Below the pieces are notes generated by a model. The model was not told where the DNA came from. It worked only from the letters and a program-made list of their open reading frames with translations, and ran no database searches. Source: Desulfurococcales archaeon (GTDB lineage: Archaea; Thermoproteota; Thermoprotei_A; Sulfolobales; Desulfurococcaceae). Taken from it: a DNA stretch of 5,747 nt. Location: positions 1 through 5,747 of the forward strand of contig JALVHX010000047.1 in the NCBI GenBank assembly GCA_027028805.1, given 5' to 3'. How positions within the stretch are numbered: position 1 is the stretch's first letter; each line of letters opens with the position of its first letter. A program made the position numbers and the translations under genes. Of the stretch, positions 4,902 through 5,747 are shown in pieces.

Positions 4902-5747
4902 TTGAGGGAGCTCTCTCTGCTACTCATATACCTGGCCTCAATGATCCTTGTATCGTTTCTCGCCATATATTTCATGGATAACCCGTTGCTGACTATCACC
5001 TCTCAGCCCGTCTACGTGTCCAGGTACACGGCCTACCTGGGTGGCGGCGGCCTGTACCGTGAGAACATAACATATCATATAGGCCCCGGCGACTACCGTG
5101 TGCTGTATAGGAGCTGGAGAGCGGGTCTCGGCCTGCCCGGTAGCAACGCGAGCGTCATTGTGTCCCGTATACGGTGCGGTGACGGAGACGCTGTCCCCTA
5201 TATAGCGCTCGGGAACGGGAGCGTATATGTGTATAGGGGAGGCTCTCCGAGGCCTGGGAGGGTTGAGAGGGCTAGGCCGAACGAGGTTGGATGCTATTAT
5301 CCCGGCGGGGTGCCCGGGGGCCTGCACTGGGTGAGCATAGAGTATGTTATAAGGAGGCCCCGTGTATACTATGACGGCTCCTCGGGACGCTACATATTCC
5401 GTTTCTCGCCCGCGTATAGGGGGGAGCACGCTCCCTATGCCGACTACATGCTTGTCTTGAACATCAGCGGCGTGGAGCATGTCTACGTGGAGCCTGTATC
5501 GATGAGGGTTGCACGGGTTAACGGGTCATGGGTTGTGAGGGGGAGCCTCTCCGACGACTATGGGCTCGACATATATATTGTCTACGGCGAGGGGGCCGGG
5601 CCCGGGTTCCCCGAGGCCGTAGTTGATGACTCGGGCCCCGTTACCTATGGCTGGGTTCTCGCCAGGGAGGGGGAGGCGGAGAGGATGTATGGGTTCGTGG
5701 AGCAGATGCGGTGGGTGTACAGGTTTCTCTGGATGCTTTTCCCGGTA
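4902..5747 (+). CDS. Exported or membrane-anchored protein of unknown function, N-terminal 282 residues (3' end outside window)
   Basis: An uninterrupted + frame runs from TTG 4902-4904 to the window end. An in-frame TGA at 4893-4895 limits the start upstream. TTG is preferred over ATG 4941 because the latter would cut the hydrophobic segment in half. Residues 4-25 form a signal anchor or uncleaved signal peptide with no clear signal peptidase site. The rest is beta-rich and full of Tyr, Gly, Val and Arg, as in archaeal surface proteins. Five N-X-S/T sequons (Asn55, 82, 105, 187, 207) and only two cysteines in the ectodomain (Cys92, Cys131) fit a glycosylated extracytoplasmic domain, perhaps with one disulfide. 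The end (residues 271-282, WVYRFLWMLFPV) turns hydrophobic and may begin a second membrane helix, which would make the ectodomain a loop between two anchors. I do not recognise the family. It could be a receptor-like, substrate-binding or surface-layer associated protein, but the sequence does not say. Confidence 0.8.
   Translation, partial: MRELSLLLIYLASMILVSFLAIYFMDNPLLTITSQPVYVSRYTAYLGGGGLYRENITYHIGPGDYRVLYRSWRAGLGLPGSNASVIVSRIRCGDGDAVPYIALGNGSVYVYRGGSPRPGRVERARPNEVGCYYPGGVPGGLHWVSIEYVIRRPRVYYDGSSGRYIFRFSPAYRGEHAPYADYMLVLNISGVEHVYVEPVSMRVARVNGSWVVRGSLSDDYGLDIYIVYGEGAGPGFPEAVVDDSGPVTYGWVLAREGEAERMYGFVEQMRWVYRFLWMLFPV

Noticed and set aside
4938..5480. - strand frame of 180 codons opposite the exported protein
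   Set aside because: The + frame has a signal anchor, upstream TATA box and five sequons and stays open to the window end; the - frame has none of these and no promoter.
1..5747. Search for tRNA, CRISPR repeats, insertion sequence ends, attachment sites and toxin-antitoxin pairs
   Set aside because: Reading both strands showed no T-arm-like GGTTCRANNCC with a matching acceptor stem, no spaced direct repeats, no terminal inverted repeats and no recognisable mobile or toxin genes.

Overview
The window looks like chromosomal DNA from a hyperthermophilic crenarchaeon (Thermoproteota), most like a Desulfurococcales-type genome. The evidence is high GC coding sequence with heavy use of AGG, ATA, GAG and AAG codons, frequent TTG/GTG starts, short AT-rich gaps with archaeal TATA-like boxes and oligo-T stretches, and an archaeal-type mevalonate kinase. 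This placement is inferred from sequence style; no rRNA or other phylogenetic marker is present. I see no tRNA, rRNA, CRISPR array, insertion sequence, integrase or other mobile hallmark.

Layout: (1) positions 2-277, + strand, is the 3' end of an unrecognised basic protein. (2) Positions 168-635, - strand, is a small Tyr- and Lys-rich protein whose 3' end runs 110 bp antisense into gene 1. (3) Positions 756-1712, - strand, is mevalonate kinase, the most secure functional call. (4) Positions 1808-2764, - strand, is an uncharacterised polytopic membrane protein. (5) Positions 2765-2899 form a divergent promoter region. (6) Positions 2900-3985 and 4009-4833, + strand, are an unrecognised 361-residue soluble protein followed after 23 bp by a BtpA-family TIM-barrel protein, very probably one transcript. 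(7) Positions 4902-5747, + strand, is an exported or membrane-anchored protein with five N-glycosylation sequons, cut by the window end.

How the genes work together: mevalonate kinase supplies the isoprenoid pathway that makes archaeal ether-lipid side chains. The membrane protein upstream of it on the same strand could be co-transcribed, but nothing in the sequence ties it to lipid metabolism. The 361-residue protein and BtpA form a tight pair, so their functions may be linked. The final gene has its own promoter and is probably independent. I do not see a recognisable defence, secretion or mobile system. The points most worth a second look are the convergent gene overlap at 168-277 with a T-run terminator inside the neighbour's reading frame, the unknown protein/BtpA pair, and the membrane protein with conserved-looking intramembrane polar residues.
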